Assembly: GCF_009674535.1 (NCBI RefSeq)
Contig: NZ_WKJK01000001.1
Location: forward strand, 124,001-188,000
Source of the DNA: Duganella guangzhouensis
GTDB lineage: Bacteria > Pseudomonadota > Gammaproteobacteria > Burkholderiales > Burkholderiaceae_D
Reading direction: 5' to 3'
Length of the DNA: 64,000 bases
The notes below the pieces were generated by a model. That model saw only the letters and a program-made list of their open reading frames with translations, was not told the DNA's origin and ran no database searches. This document shows positions 28,105 through 36,910 of the stretch, piece after piece (position 1 is the first letter of the stretch; every line of letters starts with the position of its first letter). Made by a program: the position numbers and the translations under genes.

Positions 28105-30996
28105 ATGAAATTTTCACCGCGCGTGATCTTGGTGCTGGTCCTCGGCACCGCGCCGTGGCTGGCGCAGGCGGCGGCACCCACCGGCCTGGACCCGCATGGC
28201 CATCTGCTGAAGGCGGTGCAACCCGGCCAGGACTTCGCCTACACCCGCCTGGAGTCCGGCGTGCAGTTTGTCGTCAATGGCATTACCAGGAATGTGATTT
28301 TCTACGGCCCGTCCACGGTCCGCGTCAACGCCAATCTGGGTCGGAACTACTGGCAGGCCGCCAGCATTGTGGTGATCGACAAGCCGGCCCACATCAAGTT
28401 CGATATCGCTGACAGCGGCGCGACGCTCAGCCTGATTTCCCCGGCGTTGCGCATCGACATAGACAAGCACAGCGGCGCGCTGACCTTCAAGAACAAGCAA
28501 GGCGCGGTGTACACCCAGGAACACGCCAGCACCCCGGTCTCGGTCCAGCCGCGCGAGATCGCCGGCGCCCCGACCTACGAAGTGGAAAACACCTTCGCGC
28601 TGAAGCCGAACGAAGCGATTTACGGCCTCGGCTTTATCGAGGAGGGCGAGCGCAACCGTCGCGGCAAGGAGTTACTGCTGGTGCAAACCAACGTTGGCAC
28701 CGTCATACCCGTCATGGTGTCTTCCGAGCGCTACGGCATCATGTGGGACACCTATTCCAAGATGAAGTTCAAGGACAACGTCAACGGCGCCACCTTGTGG
28801 GCGGAGGACGCGCCGGGCGGCGTCGACTACTACTTCATGGGCGCGCCGTCGCTGGATGGCGTGGTGGCCGCCTATCGCAAGCTGACCGGCGCCGCGCCGA
28901 TGTATCCTAAGCAGGCCTTTGGCCTGTTCATGAGCAAGGAGCGCTACGCGACGCAACAACGGGTGGTGGAAGTCGCCGAAACCTTCCGCAAGGAGCAGTT
29001 CCCGCTGGACTACATGGTGCAGGACTGGCAGTACTGGGGCAGCGACAAGGACGGTAGCTGGAGCGGCATGATCTGGGACAAGGAGCGCTATCCGGACCCC
29101 GCCGGCATGACCAAAGCGCTGCACGACCTCAACATGAAGTTGATGATTTCCATCTGGCCCAGCATTGGCAACGACACGCCGCTGGCCCAGGAACTGGACC
29201 AGCACGGCCTGCGCTTCGCGCCGCTGCACTGGATCTCGAAGAAGGCGCGGATTTACGATGCCTACAGCCCGCTCGGACGCAGCATCTACTTCAAGCACAT
29301 CAAGCGCGGTCTGCTGGACTACGGCGTGGATGCGTTGTGGATGGATGGCACCGAGGTTGAAGTCGGCACCGCGTGCTGGAACCCGGTCGAAGTCGAAAGC
29401 GATATCAAGAGCCTGGGCCGCAACGCGCTGGGCGATTTCTCCCGCTACTTGAATCCGTACTCGCTGATGACCACCCAGGGCGCCTACGACGGCCAGCGCG
29501 CCAGCGGCAACAAGCGCGTGTTCACGCTGACCCGTTCCGGCTGGGCGGGCGCGCAGCGCACGGCGGCGGCCTCCTGGACCGGCGACATTTTCGCCAGCTG
29601 GAAAACGCTGCGCGAACAGATCGCCGGCGGCGTCAACGTCACCGTGACCGGTAACCCCTACTGGAGCCAGGACACCGGCGGCTTCTTTGTGACCGAATAT
29701 CCCAAGGGCGAAAACGATCCGGCCTATCGCGAGCTGTTCGCGCGTTGGTTCCAGTTCGGCGCCTTCAATCCGATCATGCGGGTGCACGGCACCAACATCG
29801 AGCGCGAGCCGTACATCTTCAAGACGCTGGATGCGCCGATGTACAAATCGCTGCGCGACACGGTGAACCTGCGCTATCGCTTGCTGCCCTATATCTACAG
29901 CCTGAGCTGGAAAGTCACGGCCGATGGCTATACCTTGATGCGGCCGCTGGCGATGGATTTTGTCGACGATCCGGCGGTGCTGAACATCAACGACGCCTTC
30001 ATGTTTGGCTCCTCCATCCTGGTGCACCCGGTCACGCGGCCGATGTACCACGTGCCGGAAACCCCGCCGTTGACGATACCGGCGTCGGCCTTGCGCACGG
30101 CCGACGGCCAGCCCGGCCTGGCGGGCCAGTATTTTGCCGGCGAGAGCTTCGAGACGCCACGCGGCAAAGTGGTGGACGCCACCATCGACCATCAATGGCC
30201 GGGGCCGCCGCTGGCCGGACCGCCGGCCGGTCTGGACAGCCTGGAGCATTTCTCGGCGCGCTGGGAAGGGCAGTTGATCGCGCCGGAGGATGGCGAGTAC
30301 GAGATCGGTGTCGAGGGCGACGATGGCTATCGCCTGTATCTGGACAACGCCAAGCTGATCGAGTTGTGGGAGGCCGGTCCGAAGCGCTATCGCAGCGCGC
30401 AGGTCACGCTGAAGAAAGGCCAATCGGTGCCGCTGAAGCTGGAATACTTCCAGGGCGGCCAGGACCGCAACCTGCGGCTGGCGTGGCGCACGCCAAGCCA
30501 GGCCCAGGAGCGTAAGGCCAGCACGCCGGCGCGCGATCTGACGATGCGGACCTATCTGCCGAAAGGCCGCGTCTGGTATGACTTCTGGACCAACCAGGTG
30601 CACCAGGGCGGTCAGACGGTCGACAAGGAAACGCCGCTGGACGTGGTGCCGCTGTACATCCCGGCTGGCGCGATTTTGCCCTTGGGGCCGCAGGTGCAAT
30701 ACGCCACCGAACACCCGGAGGCGCCGCTGGAAGTGCGCATCTATCCCGGTGCCGATGGCAAGTTCACCCTCTACGAGGACGACAACGAGACTTACGACTA
30801 CGAGAAGGGCAAATACGCCACCTACGAGCTGGCCTGGCACGACGCCAGCGGCACGCTCAGCATCGGCGCGCGCAAGGGGCAGTTTGCCGGCCTGATCAAG
30901 CAGCGGGAACTGCGCATCGTGCTGATGTCGCCAGCCAAGCCCGCCCGGGTGGTGCAATACAAGGGCGCGCCGGTCAATGTTGTGCTGCGCGATTAG
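28105..30996 (+). CDS. GH31 alpha-xylosidase-like enzyme with a PA14 domain
   Basis: 963 residues. Signal peptide to about 24 (VILVLVLGTAPWLAQA). N-terminal galactose-mutarotase-like beta domain, then the GH31 barrel: nucleophile Asp in LWMDGTEVE (about 413), acid/base Asp in SWTGDIFASW (about 493). A PA14 domain is inserted at about 665-800 (GLAGQYFAGES ... FSARWEGQLIAPEDGEYEIGVEGDDGYRLYLDN ... RNLRLAWRTP in parts), between the barrel and the final C-terminal beta domain. In known Cellvibrio/Bacteroides alpha-xylosidases PA14 sits in the N-terminal domain, so this arrangement differs. Co-transcribed with GH43 (18-bp gap, AAGGAG before the ATG). Confidence 0.9.
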   Translation: MKFSPRVILVLVLGTAPWLAQAAAPTGLDPHGHLLKAVQPGQDFAYTRLESGVQFVVNGITRNVIFYGPSTVRVNANLGRNYWQAASIVVIDKPAHIKFDIADSGATLSLISPALRIDIDKHSGALTFKNKQGAVYTQEHASTPVSVQPREIAGAPTYEVENTFALKPNEAIYGLGFIEEGERNRRGKELLLVQTNVGTVIPVMVSSERYGIMWDTYSKMKFKDNVNGATLWAEDAPGGVDYYFMGAPSLDGVVAAYRKLTGAAPMYPKQAFGLFMSKERYATQQRVVEVAETFRKEQFPLDYMVQDWQYWGSDKDGSWSGMIWDKERYPDPAGMTKALHDLNMKLMISIWPSIGNDTPLAQELDQHGLRFAPLHWISKKARIYDAYSPLGRSIYFKHIKRGLLDYGVDALWMDGTEVEVGTACWNPVEVESDIKSLGRNALGDFSRYLNPYSLMTTQGAYDGQRASGNKRVFTLTRSGWAGAQRTAAASWTGDIFASWKTLREQIAGGVNVTVTGNPYWSQDTGGFFVTEYPKGENDPAYRELFARWFQFGAFNPIMRVHGTNIEREPYIFKTLDAPMYKSLRDTVNLRYRLLPYIYSLSWKVTADGYTLMRPLAMDFVDDPAVLNINDAFMFGSSILVHPVTRPMYHVPETPPLTIPASALRTADGQPGLAGQYFAGESFETPRGKVVDATIDHQWPGPPLAGPPAGLDSLEHFSARWEGQLIAPEDGEYEIGVEGDDGYRLYLDNAKLIELWEAGPKRYRSAQVTLKKGQSVPLKLEYFQGGQDRNLRLAWRTPSQAQERKASTPARDLTMRTYLPKGRVWYDFWTNQVHQGGQTVDKETPLDVVPLYIPAGAILPLGPQVQYATEHPEAPLEVRIYPGADGKFTLYEDDNETYDYEKGKYATYELAWHDASGTLSIGARKGQFAGLIKQRELRIVLMSPAKPARVVQYKGAPVNVVLRD

Positions 30997-31002
30997 GGAG
31001 AT

Positions 31003-31031
31003 GGGCGGAGTCCGGGACGGAAGCTCCGCCC
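31003..31031. terminator. Hairpin between convergent GH31 and GH43 genes
   Basis: GGGCGGAG (31003-31010) pairs with CTCCGCCC (31024-31031). It lies in the 47-bp gap between convergent stop codons. No clear T-run, so a weak or bidirectional terminator is a guess. Confidence 0.4.
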
Positions 31032-31043
31032 CGGACTGGCGGT

Positions 31044-32609
31044 TCAATCCATGCGCAGATTGAATTGGTCGATGTCGATATAGCCGTCGCTGCGCTGCGG
31101 GTTGTAGCAGAACACCGCATATTGCGGCCCCTGGAAAGTACCGCTCTGCCAGTCATAGGCGAGTTTGAACGGTCCGCCCAGCGAGCGCCATGCGTTGCCA
31201 TCGGCGCTGTAAGACAGCTCACCGCGCTCGCTGGTGAAATCCATCTCGGTACGCAGATGGATGCGCTGCTGCGCATAGGGCAGGGCGGCGGCGCGCACCT
31301 CGGTTTTCTGCCCCTGTAGCGTATCTTCGATGACGTTCATGCCGAGTTGCAGAGCGCCGCTGGCGCTGCGCGTCACGGCGATGTGCGCATTGAACTTGCC
31401 GAGCGTGCCAAAGCCGCACACATCGCCGGCGCGCAGCTGGCTCACATCCAGCACCACTTCACCCCGGCTATGCGGACCATAGCCTTTTTGCGTCAGCGTG
31501 TTACGCGCGTGCCAGAAATCGTTGGCGACGGTCGGCCGCAGCCGCAGGTAGCCCGGCCGTTCCGTCAGCGACCAGCGGCTGCTGTCGGGATTGTGATTCC
31601 ATTGCCATTGCAGGCCCAGTTGCGGGCCGTCAAAGGTGTCGGAGGTGGCCGGCCGCACGGCCGGCTTGCCGGCGATGGGCACGGTGGCGGTGGCCGGCAC
31701 GCGGCCAGGCGCATCCGGCGTGCCCCAGACCGGCCAGTCGTTCTGCCAGAAAATCGGACTGAGATTGGTCATGCGGCCGATGGCGCCGGCATCAATCATG
31801 ACGAAGCCGTACCAGCCGCCATCCGGCAGATCGACAATCGCGCCCTGGTGGCCGCCGCTGGTGTCGTCAATCTGCGCCCGGGTTTCCCAGGGACCGGACA
31901 AGCTGCGCGCGCGCGACACCACCAGTGCCAGTTTCGATGGCACCGCGTTGAACAGGTAGTAGTAACCGCCGCGCTTGATCAGCTTGGAACCCTCGGCGCC
32001 CTTGTGGTAATGAATTTTGCGGGCATCGGTGACTTTGCTGTAATCGCCGTTCAGCGTCAGCAAGGTGATGGTGCCGTCCCAGCCGCCGGAGGTGGCGATG
32101 TAGCCGCTGCCGTCGCTGTCGAAGAACAGCGCCGGATCGAAGGCTTCGCGGTCCAGCACGCGCATGGCCCATGGGCCTTCGATCCGTTGGCTGCTGTAGA
32201 TGCGGGTGTTCTGGCCGACCGGCGTCACCGCCACATAGAATGTGCCGGCGTGATAGCGCAGGCTGGGCGCGAAGATGCCGCCGCGATAGGCGCCGCCGTT
32301 TTCCAGGTCGAACTGGACGTTGCCATCCAGCCTGGGCACGACGTGCGTCACATACTCCCAGTGCAGCAGATCGGTGGATTGCAGTATCGTCAGGCCGGGA
32401 CTGTTGGCAAAGGTGGTGGTGGCGAAATAGAAATGGTCGCCGACGCGGATGATGTCGGGGTCGGGAAAATCCGCGTGCAGTGGCGGATTGTAAAAAGTTG
32501 TCGGTCGCTGGCTGTCGCCGGCGGCGCCGGCGGCGTTTGGCGCGGCCATGCCCAGCAGGCTGACGCCTGCCATCAGCACGGCCGCGCAACGTTGTAATCG
32601 TCGCGGCAT
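31044..32609 (-). CDS. GH43 beta-xylosidase/arabinofuranosidase with C-terminal beta-sandwich
   Basis: 521 residues. Signal peptide MPRRLQRCAAVLMAGVSLLG, cleaved near 28. The GH43 propeller (about 35-320) has Asp in DFPDPDIIRVGD, Asp in FDPALFFDSDG and Glu in GAEGSKLIKRGG as the likely catalytic set. About 335-521 is a concanavalin-like domain usual in GH43 beta-xylosidases (LGLQWQWNHNPDSSRWSL). ATG 32609 has AAGGA 5 bp before it; an ATG at 32624 overlaps the upstream stop (ATGA) but lacks a site. Last gene of the minus-strand GH operon. Confidence 0.87.
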   Translation of the reverse strand: MPRRLQRCAAVLMAGVSLLGMAAPNAAGAAGDSQRPTTFYNPPLHADFPDPDIIRVGDHFYFATTTFANSPGLTILQSTDLLHWEYVTHVVPRLDGNVQFDLENGGAYRGGIFAPSLRYHAGTFYVAVTPVGQNTRIYSSQRIEGPWAMRVLDREAFDPALFFDSDGSGYIATSGGWDGTITLLTLNGDYSKVTDARKIHYHKGAEGSKLIKRGGYYYLFNAVPSKLALVVSRARSLSGPWETRAQIDDTSGGHQGAIVDLPDGGWYGFVMIDAGAIGRMTNLSPIFWQNDWPVWGTPDAPGRVPATATVPIAGKPAVRPATSDTFDGPQLGLQWQWNHNPDSSRWSLTERPGYLRLRPTVANDFWHARNTLTQKGYGPHSRGEVVLDVSQLRAGDVCGFGTLGKFNAHIAVTRSASGALQLGMNVIEDTLQGQKTEVRAAALPYAQQRIHLRTEMDFTSERGELSYSADGNAWRSLGGPFKLAYDWQSGTFQGPQYAVFCYNPQRSDGYIDIDQFNLRMD

Positions 32610-32620
32610 AGGCTTCCTTG

Positions 32621-34198
32621 TCATGGTCGCAGGTTGACTACCGTTACCGAGCCGGGCGGCAGCGGTATCGACAGGCTTTTGCCAACGGCGCGGATGTTGA
32701 CCGCCACCGGCGCCACCGCGTTCGGCGTCGCGAAGGTGTTCACCGCATCGATGCGGGCCGAGGACAGCGTCTGCCCGACCGCGCTGGCCGTGCCGCCTGG
32801 CAGCAGCGCGACGTTGACCTTGGCCGCCTGGTTCTGGTCGAGGTTGGTGAGCGCCAGCCACAGTTGACCATTCTTGTCGCGCGCGGCGATGGCGTCCACC
32901 CGTGGCATGCTGAGTTCCTGGAAGCGGTACGTGCCGGCGTCAAAGCGCACCGGTATCAGCGTCGCGTCATGGAAGGGCACATACATTTTGTAGACGTGAT
33001 AGGTTGGCGTGAGCAGCATCTTTTCCTTGTCGGTCAGGATCATCGCCTGCAGCACGTTGATCATCTGCGCGATATTGGTCATGCGCACGCGATCGGCGTG
33101 GCGGGCAAAGATGTTGAGGTTGAGCGCCGCCAGAATCGCATCCCGCTGCGAATTCTGCTGCATCAGGAAGCCGGGATTGGTACCCGGCGTCGGCGCCAGC
33201 CACGCGCCCCATTCATCGACCACCAGCGCGACTTTTTTCTCTGGATCGTACTGGTCCATGATCGCCGCGTGCTTGCCGATCAGTCCCTCCATGCCCAGCG
33301 TCTCGTGGATGAATTTGGCGTATTCCGCCTCGCCGAAGCCGGTGGCCTTGACCACCGGTGGCCAGCCGTTCAGCGTGTACGAGTGCAGCGACAGACCGCC
33401 GATATCCCAGCTCCAGACCTTGTTCTTCCACGCCTTCATGATGGTTTCGGTGTAGGCGGTGTCACCGCCGTCGGGGCCGACGGCGATCTGCTGCATCTTC
33501 TGCGCGCCGTTGTAGTTGCGGCTGAAGCGCGAGAATATCTTCAGCTGACTCAGGTAGTGTTCGGCGCTCATGGCGCCGCCGCAGCCCCAGCTCTCGTTGC
33601 CGATGCCCCAGAAGGCGACCTTGTACGGCGCCGGATGGCCGTTGGCCGCGCGCTCTTGTGCCAGCGCGGAGTCCTCGGCCGTCAGATATTCAAGCCATTC
33701 GGCCGACTCCTGCGGCGTGCCGGAGCCGACGTTGGCGGAAATATAGGCTTCGGCGCCGATTTGTTCCACCAGGTCCATAAACTCATGGGTGCCGAAGGTA
33801 TTGGGTTCCTTGACATTGCCCCAGTTGCCGTTGACGCCGGCGCGGCGCTTGTCCGCCGGGCCGATGCCGTTGCGCCAGTGGTATTCGTCGGCAAAGCAGC
33901 CGCCGGGCCAGCGCACCACCGGTACCTGGATGGCTTTTAGCGCCGCCACCACGTCGTTGCGGATGCCGCGCGTATTCGGGATCGGCGAATCGTGACCGAC
34001 CCAGATGCCTTCGTAAATGCCGGAGCCCAGATGTTCGGCAAACTGGCCAAAGATGTGGCGGTCGATTGTCGCGCCGGGCTTGGCGGTATCGACCGTCAAA
34101 GCGATCGAATTTTCGGCGGCGTAGGCCAGCGCGGAGCCGAGCAGGACAGTGACGAGGGCCAGGGCTGTGCCGGCCTTGCTGGATAAGTAGTTGAGCAT
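32621..34198 (-). CDS. GH51 alpha-L-arabinofuranosidase
   Basis: 525 residues. Signal peptide to about residue 27 (ALALVTVLLGSALAYA). The (beta/alpha)8 barrel has the acid/base Glu in FWGIGNESWGCGG (about 201) and the nucleophile Glu in VVDEWGAW (about 328), plus RWPGGCFADEYHW (about 96-108), all GH51 hallmarks. Exported, so it removes arabinose side chains in the periplasm or outside, whereas many bacterial GH51 enzymes are cytoplasmic. It lies 8 bp after the double-GH43 gene and overlaps the next start. Confidence 0.92.
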   Translation of the reverse strand: MLNYLSSKAGTALALVTVLLGSALAYAAENSIALTVDTAKPGATIDRHIFGQFAEHLGSGIYEGIWVGHDSPIPNTRGIRNDVVAALKAIQVPVVRWPGGCFADEYHWRNGIGPADKRRAGVNGNWGNVKEPNTFGTHEFMDLVEQIGAEAYISANVGSGTPQESAEWLEYLTAEDSALAQERAANGHPAPYKVAFWGIGNESWGCGGAMSAEHYLSQLKIFSRFSRNYNGAQKMQQIAVGPDGGDTAYTETIMKAWKNKVWSWDIGGLSLHSYTLNGWPPVVKATGFGEAEYAKFIHETLGMEGLIGKHAAIMDQYDPEKKVALVVDEWGAWLAPTPGTNPGFLMQQNSQRDAILAALNLNIFARHADRVRMTNIAQMINVLQAMILTDKEKMLLTPTYHVYKMYVPFHDATLIPVRFDAGTYRFQELSMPRVDAIAARDKNGQLWLALTNLDQNQAAKVNVALLPGGTASAVGQTLSSARIDAVNTFATPNAVAPVAVNIRAVGKSLSIPLPPGSVTVVNLRP

Positions 34199-34206
34199 GA
34201 GGTGAC

Positions 34207-36798
34207 TTAGCGTGGTTGATAGGAATAGGGACCGATCAGGGTGCCGACGAAACCGCCGGCCGCGTGCGTGCTGAGGAAGCGCACGTCATAGTCGGAGCGC
34301 AGACGCAGCGCCGCGCCGTTGCCGGCCTGGTAATCGAAGGACATGGCGCCGCCATTGGCGCGGATGGTCAGCGTGACCGCGCCCGCGCCGACCGGCGCCG
34401 AGGCGACGACTTTTTCCGTCCCCGTGTTTTCGCGCGTGATCAGCGCCACCACAGCTTTGCCATCGATGCTGGCCAGGCCGAAGAACAGATAGGCCTTGTC
34501 GTTCTGCACGGCGACCAGACCGGCGCGATCCTGGGCTTGCTGTGGCGTGAAAGTCAGCGTGGTGGACACCGTCGCCACATGGTGCTGCTGGCGACGGCCG
34601 ACGAAAGCCGGCACACCGCCCTGATCGCCCAGCGCCGCGCCGGAATGCAGCTCCAGCGTGCCTTGCTTGAGCGTGTAGATAGTCTGGTTGGGCGTGCGCA
34701 GGCCGAGCCACTCCATGGACAGCTTGGCGCCATCGAATTCATCGACGTACGACAGATCGCCGTTGACCGGGCGAGGCGAGCGCGGCTGCGCCGGCAAGGC
34801 CGGTTTGTTGGCCGCGAACGGGATGGCCTGGCCTGACGGCAGTATCAGCGGCCAGCCATCCTGCCAGCTCACCGGCAGCAAAAATGTTTCGCGGCCGATG
34901 TTGTAGTAGCCCTGCTGATAAGGGCGGGTGGCCAGGAACGTGGCCCACCAATCGCCGTTCTGGGTCTGCACCAGCTTGGCGTGACCGGCCGACGTCACCG
35001 GGTTTTTACGCGTGGGGTCCAGCGTGCGTTGCGACAGGATGGGATTGTGCGGACCGGCGACAAACGGTCCGAACACGCTTTGCGAGCGGAACACCACTTG
35101 CGAATGGCCATCGCCGGTGCCGCCCTCGGCCGCCGACAGGTAGTAATAGCCGTCTTTCTTGAACAGGTGCGGCCCTTCAATCCAGATCGGTTTGCTTGAA
35201 ATATCGACGCCGCCGTTGATCAGCTGGGTGCGCGGGCCGACCAGCTTCATGGCCCGGTAGTCGAACTCCTGCACCCAGATGGCGCGATGGCCGTCGTAGC
35301 GCGGCGTTTCGTTCGGCGCGCCGTTATTGACGATGTAGGCCTTGCCATCGTCATTCCAGAAGATCGACGGATCGATGCCTTCAAAATCGAACCACACCGG
35401 ATCGGACCACGGCCCGGCCGGATTGCTGGCGGTGATCACAAAGTTGCCCTTGCAGCCGACGCAGGTATTGACGATGTAGAAGGTGCCGTCGTGATACGAA
35501 ATGTCGGGCGCGAACACGCCGGCCGAGATCTCCAGGCCATCGAAGTTGAGCTGGCCGGGACGGTCGATGGCGTTACCGATTTGCGTCCAGTTCACCAGGT
35601 CTTTGGAGTGGAACACCGGAAGGCCGGGGAAATGCGAGAACGTCGAATTGACCAGATAGTAGTCATCGCCCACGCGCGTGACGGACGGGTCCGGATAGTA
35701 GCCGGACAAGACCGGATTCTGATACTGCCCGGCGGCGGGCCTGACCTGCTCCTGCGATGTGCCGGCGTAGCTGAAGCGCTCGAAGCGCGCCGGCACCGGG
35801 CTGGCGGCAACCGTCGCCGTCACGCCGGCCTCGGTCTGCGTCACCGGACGCATGCTGCCATCGGCGTTGTATTGGAGGTGCTCCACCGTGACCGCGCGGC
35901 GGCCGATGGCGCCGTTCAAATCGCCGATCGCCAGCGTGGCGTTATGCAGGAATAAATACCACTGATTTTTAAATTCGGCGATGCCCGGATGGATGGTGAA
36001 GCTGTACTTGCCCGCGCCGGTCAGTTCGCCGCGATAGGTCCACGGCCCGGTGATGCTGGGCGCGGTGGAATAGGAGATGTGTTCGTCGCGCTGCGTGCTG
36101 CGGTCCAGCGAGGCGTAGGTCAGGTAGTACAGATCGCCGCGCTTGTGCAACCACGGGCCTTCTTCAAAATGCGGTGGTGTGATTTCACGGATCGGACCAT
36201 CGAGTTCGATCATGTTCGGCGCCAGTTTGGCCAGGTAGCATTGGCGATTGCCCCAGGCGATCCAGCTGACGCCGTCGTCGTCGGTGAACACGGTGGGGTC
36301 GATGTCTTCCCAGCTGTGGGTGCCTTTGGGCGTCATCTGATTGGTGATCAGCGCCGAACCGCGCGCATCGACAAACGGTCCGGTGGGCCGGTCGGCGACC
36401 GCCACCGCGATGGCTTTGCCCGGATGCGTATCGTCATGCTCGACCGCCGCATAAAAGTAGAACTTGCCGTTTTTCTGAATCGCCTGCGAGGCCCAGGCAT
36501 CCTGCTTGGCCCATTTGAAATCCTTGACGTTCATGATGGGCGCATGCGGCGTCCAGGTCTGCATGTCGGTCGTGGAGTAGACCAGCCACTCGCGCATATT
36601 GAACATCTCATCGCGCTGCGCCTCGTCATGGCCGACGTACAGATACAGCGTGTCGCCGACCACCAGCGGCGCCGGATCGGCCGTGAACTTGTCGCGAATG
36701 ATGGGATTGCTGGCGGCGATGGCCGGCATCAGCCAGCCGGCCAGGCACAATGGCAGCAGCATCCTGCATATCTGACGATGGAGCTTGTTTCGATGCAT
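34207..36798 (-). CDS. Bifunctional protein with two GH43 catalytic domains
   Basis: 863 residues. Signal peptide MLLPLCLAGWLMPAIA, cleaved near 28. First GH43 domain about 30-330, with FTADPAPLVVGDT, DIDPTVFTDDDG and FEEGPWLHKRGD holding the Asp-Asp-Glu set. Second GH43 domain about 375-670, with YYPDPSVTRVGDD, GIDPSIFWNDDG and WIEGPHLFKKDG. A C-terminal concanavalin-like domain follows (about 690-860). The first half resembles the GH43-CBM6 gene at 26672, the second a beta-xylosidase, so an arabinofuranosidase-xylosidase fusion is likely. ATG 36798 is preceded by AGGAAA. Next to the receptor terminator. Confidence 0.9.
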   Translation of the reverse strand: MHRNKLHRQICRMLLPLCLAGWLMPAIAASNPIIRDKFTADPAPLVVGDTLYLYVGHDEAQRDEMFNMREWLVYSTTDMQTWTPHAPIMNVKDFKWAKQDAWASQAIQKNGKFYFYAAVEHDDTHPGKAIAVAVADRPTGPFVDARGSALITNQMTPKGTHSWEDIDPTVFTDDDGVSWIAWGNRQCYLAKLAPNMIELDGPIREITPPHFEEGPWLHKRGDLYYLTYASLDRSTQRDEHISYSTAPSITGPWTYRGELTGAGKYSFTIHPGIAEFKNQWYLFLHNATLAIGDLNGAIGRRAVTVEHLQYNADGSMRPVTQTEAGVTATVAASPVPARFERFSYAGTSQEQVRPAAGQYQNPVLSGYYPDPSVTRVGDDYYLVNSTFSHFPGLPVFHSKDLVNWTQIGNAIDRPGQLNFDGLEISAGVFAPDISYHDGTFYIVNTCVGCKGNFVITASNPAGPWSDPVWFDFEGIDPSIFWNDDGKAYIVNNGAPNETPRYDGHRAIWVQEFDYRAMKLVGPRTQLINGGVDISSKPIWIEGPHLFKKDGYYYLSAAEGGTGDGHSQVVFRSQSVFGPFVAGPHNPILSQRTLDPTRKNPVTSAGHAKLVQTQNGDWWATFLATRPYQQGYYNIGRETFLLPVSWQDGWPLILPSGQAIPFAANKPALPAQPRSPRPVNGDLSYVDEFDGAKLSMEWLGLRTPNQTIYTLKQGTLELHSGAALGDQGGVPAFVGRRQQHHVATVSTTLTFTPQQAQDRAGLVAVQNDKAYLFFGLASIDGKAVVALITRENTGTEKVVASAPVGAGAVTLTIRANGGAMSFDYQAGNGAALRLRSDYDVRFLSTHAAGGFVGTLIGPYSYQPR

Positions 36799-36846
36799 AC
36801 GTATTTTCCTGGTTGCGGCCGCCGTCACGTGGACGGCGACCTGAAT

Positions 36847-36875
36847 AAAAAACTCGGCCCGGTACTGCGGCCGAG
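36847..36875 (-). terminator. Intrinsic terminator after the TonB-dependent receptor
   Basis: On the minus strand CTCGGCC (36875-36869) pairs with GGCCGAG (36859-36853) and is followed by a run of six T (36852-36847). It lies between the receptor stop and the GH43 start, so it probably lowers transcription of the enzyme genes relative to the receptor. Confidence 0.75.
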
Positions 36876-36910
36876 AAACCAGCGACGGGCTGGAGAGAGA
36901 GACTGGTAAA

